A stretch of DNA of 6,743 nucleotides, taken from positions 3,873 through 10,615 of the forward strand of contig JAHFGZ010000033.1 in NCBI GenBank assembly GCA_023247155.1, in the 5' to 3' direction. This document shows positions 5,713 to 6,743 of the stretch, piece after piece. The notes under the pieces are model-generated. The model saw nothing but the letters and a program-made list of their open reading frames with translations, was not told where the DNA came from and did not search any database. A program made the position numbers and the translations under genes. Source of the stretch: Candidatus Omnitrophota bacterium. Its GTDB lineage: Bacteria > Omnitrophota > Gorgyraeia > Aquiviventales > Aquiviventaceae. Within the stretch, counting starts at the first letter, position 1. Each line of letters starts with the position of its first letter.

Positions 5713-6743
5713 CTATCCCAACTTGCGCGCAATTTTCTTCTGCTCCCACGCCTCGAGCAGGTCGCCGACCTGGATGTCGATGTTGCCGGAAAGGAGGATG
5801 CCGCACTCGACCCCCTCTTGGACTTCGCGGGCGTCGTCCTTGAGCCGCTTGAGGTTGGCGATCTTGGCCTCTGCGACCCGGTCGCGGCCGCGGATCACCC
5901 GGATCAGGCAGTCGCGCCGGATGGCGCCCTTGGTCACCATGCAGCCGGCGACCATGCCCGACTTGGAGATCTGGAACAGCTTGCGCACCTCGGCGCGGCC
6001 CGCGAACGTCTCCTCGATCGTCGGCTCCAGCAGCCCCTCGATGGCGGCCCTGATGGCGCCCACCAGCTCGTAGATGATCTGGTAGAGGTGGACGTCCACG
6101 CCTTCGGTGGCCGCCAGCACCTGGACCTGCAGCTCGATCCCGACGTGGAACCCGACGATGATGGCGTCCGAGGCGGCGGCCAGGATGACGTCCGACTCGG
6201 TGATGTCGCCGACCGCCATGTGCAGGATCTTGAACTGGACCTCCGTCTTCTCCGTATCCAGCTTCTCGAGGCTCTGGACGATCGCCTCCAGCGAGCCCTG
6301 CACGTCCGCCTTCACGATCAGGCAGAGGTCCTTCAGCTTGCCCTCGGTGATCCGCTGGTGGAGCTCCTCCAAGGTGATCCGCTTCGGGTGCGCGACGGCC
6401 CGCCGGTCCCGCTGCTCCAGGCGCTGCTCCGCGAGCTGCCGCGCGAGCTTCTCGTCGGTCACCACCATGAACTGGTCCCCGGCCTTTGGCACTTCCGGCA
6501 GCCCGAGGACCTCGACGGGCTTGGCCGGCCCGGCCTCCTTGATCCGGTGGCCCCGGTCGTTGACCATCGCCCGCACGCGCCCGACCAGATGGCCGATCAC
6601 GACGGTCTCGCCGATGCGCAGCGTGCCCTGCTGGACCAGGACGGTGGCGACCGGGCCGCGGTCCTTCGTCTGCTTCGCCTCGATGACGGCGCCCCGGGCG
6701 GGCATCGTGGGGTCGGCCTTGAGCTCCAGGAGCTCGGCCTCCA
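5713..6743 (-). CDS. infB: Translation initiation factor IF-2, C-terminal part (5' end outside window)
   Basis: IF2 is the GTPase that brings initiator fMet-tRNA to the 30S subunit and promotes subunit joining. The window holds the last 342 codons; the frame is open through the right edge, so the N-terminal region and the G domain lie outside. An internal Met at 6703-6705 is not the start: the sequence before it, ELLELKADPT, is the usual IF2 segment preceding PARGAVIEAK. Visible in order are the beta-barrel domain after the G domain (RGPVATVLVQQGTL), domain III (LCLIVKADVQGSLEAI, then GDITESDV), and the C1/C2 region that binds fMet-tRNA (LYQIIYELV, RAEVRKLF, GMVAGCMV, ending VGDLLEAWEQKKIARKLG). 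Two normally conserved spots differ: HMAVGDITESDV and GFHVGI (usual GFNVRP). The gene ends with TAG, 33 bases before trpS; the frequent neighbour rbfA does not follow. Confidence 0.97.
   Translation of the reverse strand, partial: EAELLELKADPTMPARGAVIEAKQTKDRGPVATVLVQQGTLRIGETVVIGHLVGRVRAMVNDRGHRIKEAGPAKPVEVLGLPEVPKAGDQFMVVTDEKLARQLAEQRLEQRDRRAVAHPKRITLEELHQRITEGKLKDLCLIVKADVQGSLEAIVQSLEKLDTEKTEVQFKILHMAVGDITESDVILAAASDAIIVGFHVGIELQVQVLAATEGVDVHLYQIIYELVGAIRAAIEGLLEPTIEETFAGRAEVRKLFQISKSGMVAGCMVTKGAIRRDCLIRVIRGRDRVAEAKIANLKRLKDDAREVQEGVECGILLSGNIDIQVGDLLEAWEQKKIARKLG

Noticed and set aside
6703..6705. Met at 6705 as the start of a short IF2
   Set aside because: The frame continues upstream to the window edge with typical IF2 residues (ELLELKADPT), so this is an internal methionine of a gene cut by the window.

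Overview
The window is a densely packed, high-GC (about two-thirds G+C by eye) bacterial chromosome segment in which all eight supported genes lie on the minus strand. Reading in the direction of transcription (right to left): infB (3' part only), trpS, scpA, scpB, a short AroQ-type chorismate mutase gene, pheA (prephenate dehydratase with ACT domain), a hisC-family aminotransferase and aroF (DAHP synthase, cut by the left edge within a few codons of its expected end). The largest gap between genes is 33 bases. Neighbours overlap or nearly touch (ATGA at hisC/aroF, TGACATG at pheA/hisC, an 11-base overlap at scpB/chorismate mutase). No RNA gene, mobile element, CRISPR array or convincing terminator was seen, and no stretch over 300 bases lacks a gene.

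Right half (3292-6743): translation and chromosome maintenance. IF2 is followed by tryptophanyl-tRNA synthetase, then by the kleisin ScpA and its winged-helix partner ScpB, which load and regulate SMC. Left half (1-3302): aromatic amino acid synthesis. DAHP synthase makes the first shikimate-pathway intermediate. Chorismate mutase turns chorismate into prephenate, prephenate dehydratase gives phenylpyruvate, and the HisC-type aminotransferase probably transaminates phenylpyruvate or a related acid (or histidinol phosphate).

The order trpS-scpA-scpB followed by pheA-hisC-aroF, the Thermotoga/Bacillus-type DAHP synthase with an N-terminal ferredoxin-like domain, and the high GC suggest an uncultured soil or subsurface lineage, for example Methylomirabilota (NC10/Rokubacteria) or a deltaproteobacterial relative. 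This placement is inference from gene order and composition, and I hold it weakly.

I do not see a previously undescribed system: this is a core-gene neighbourhood. The points worth a second look are the chorismate mutase and prephenate dehydratase encoded as two genes in different frames rather than as the common fused P-protein, a TrpS with an altered version of the iron-sulfur cysteine motif, a prephenate dehydratase with unusual residues in its first conserved motif and an AT-rich rare-codon patch, a Met replacing the His of a known allosteric site in DAHP synthase, and the placement of infB directly upstream of trpS.
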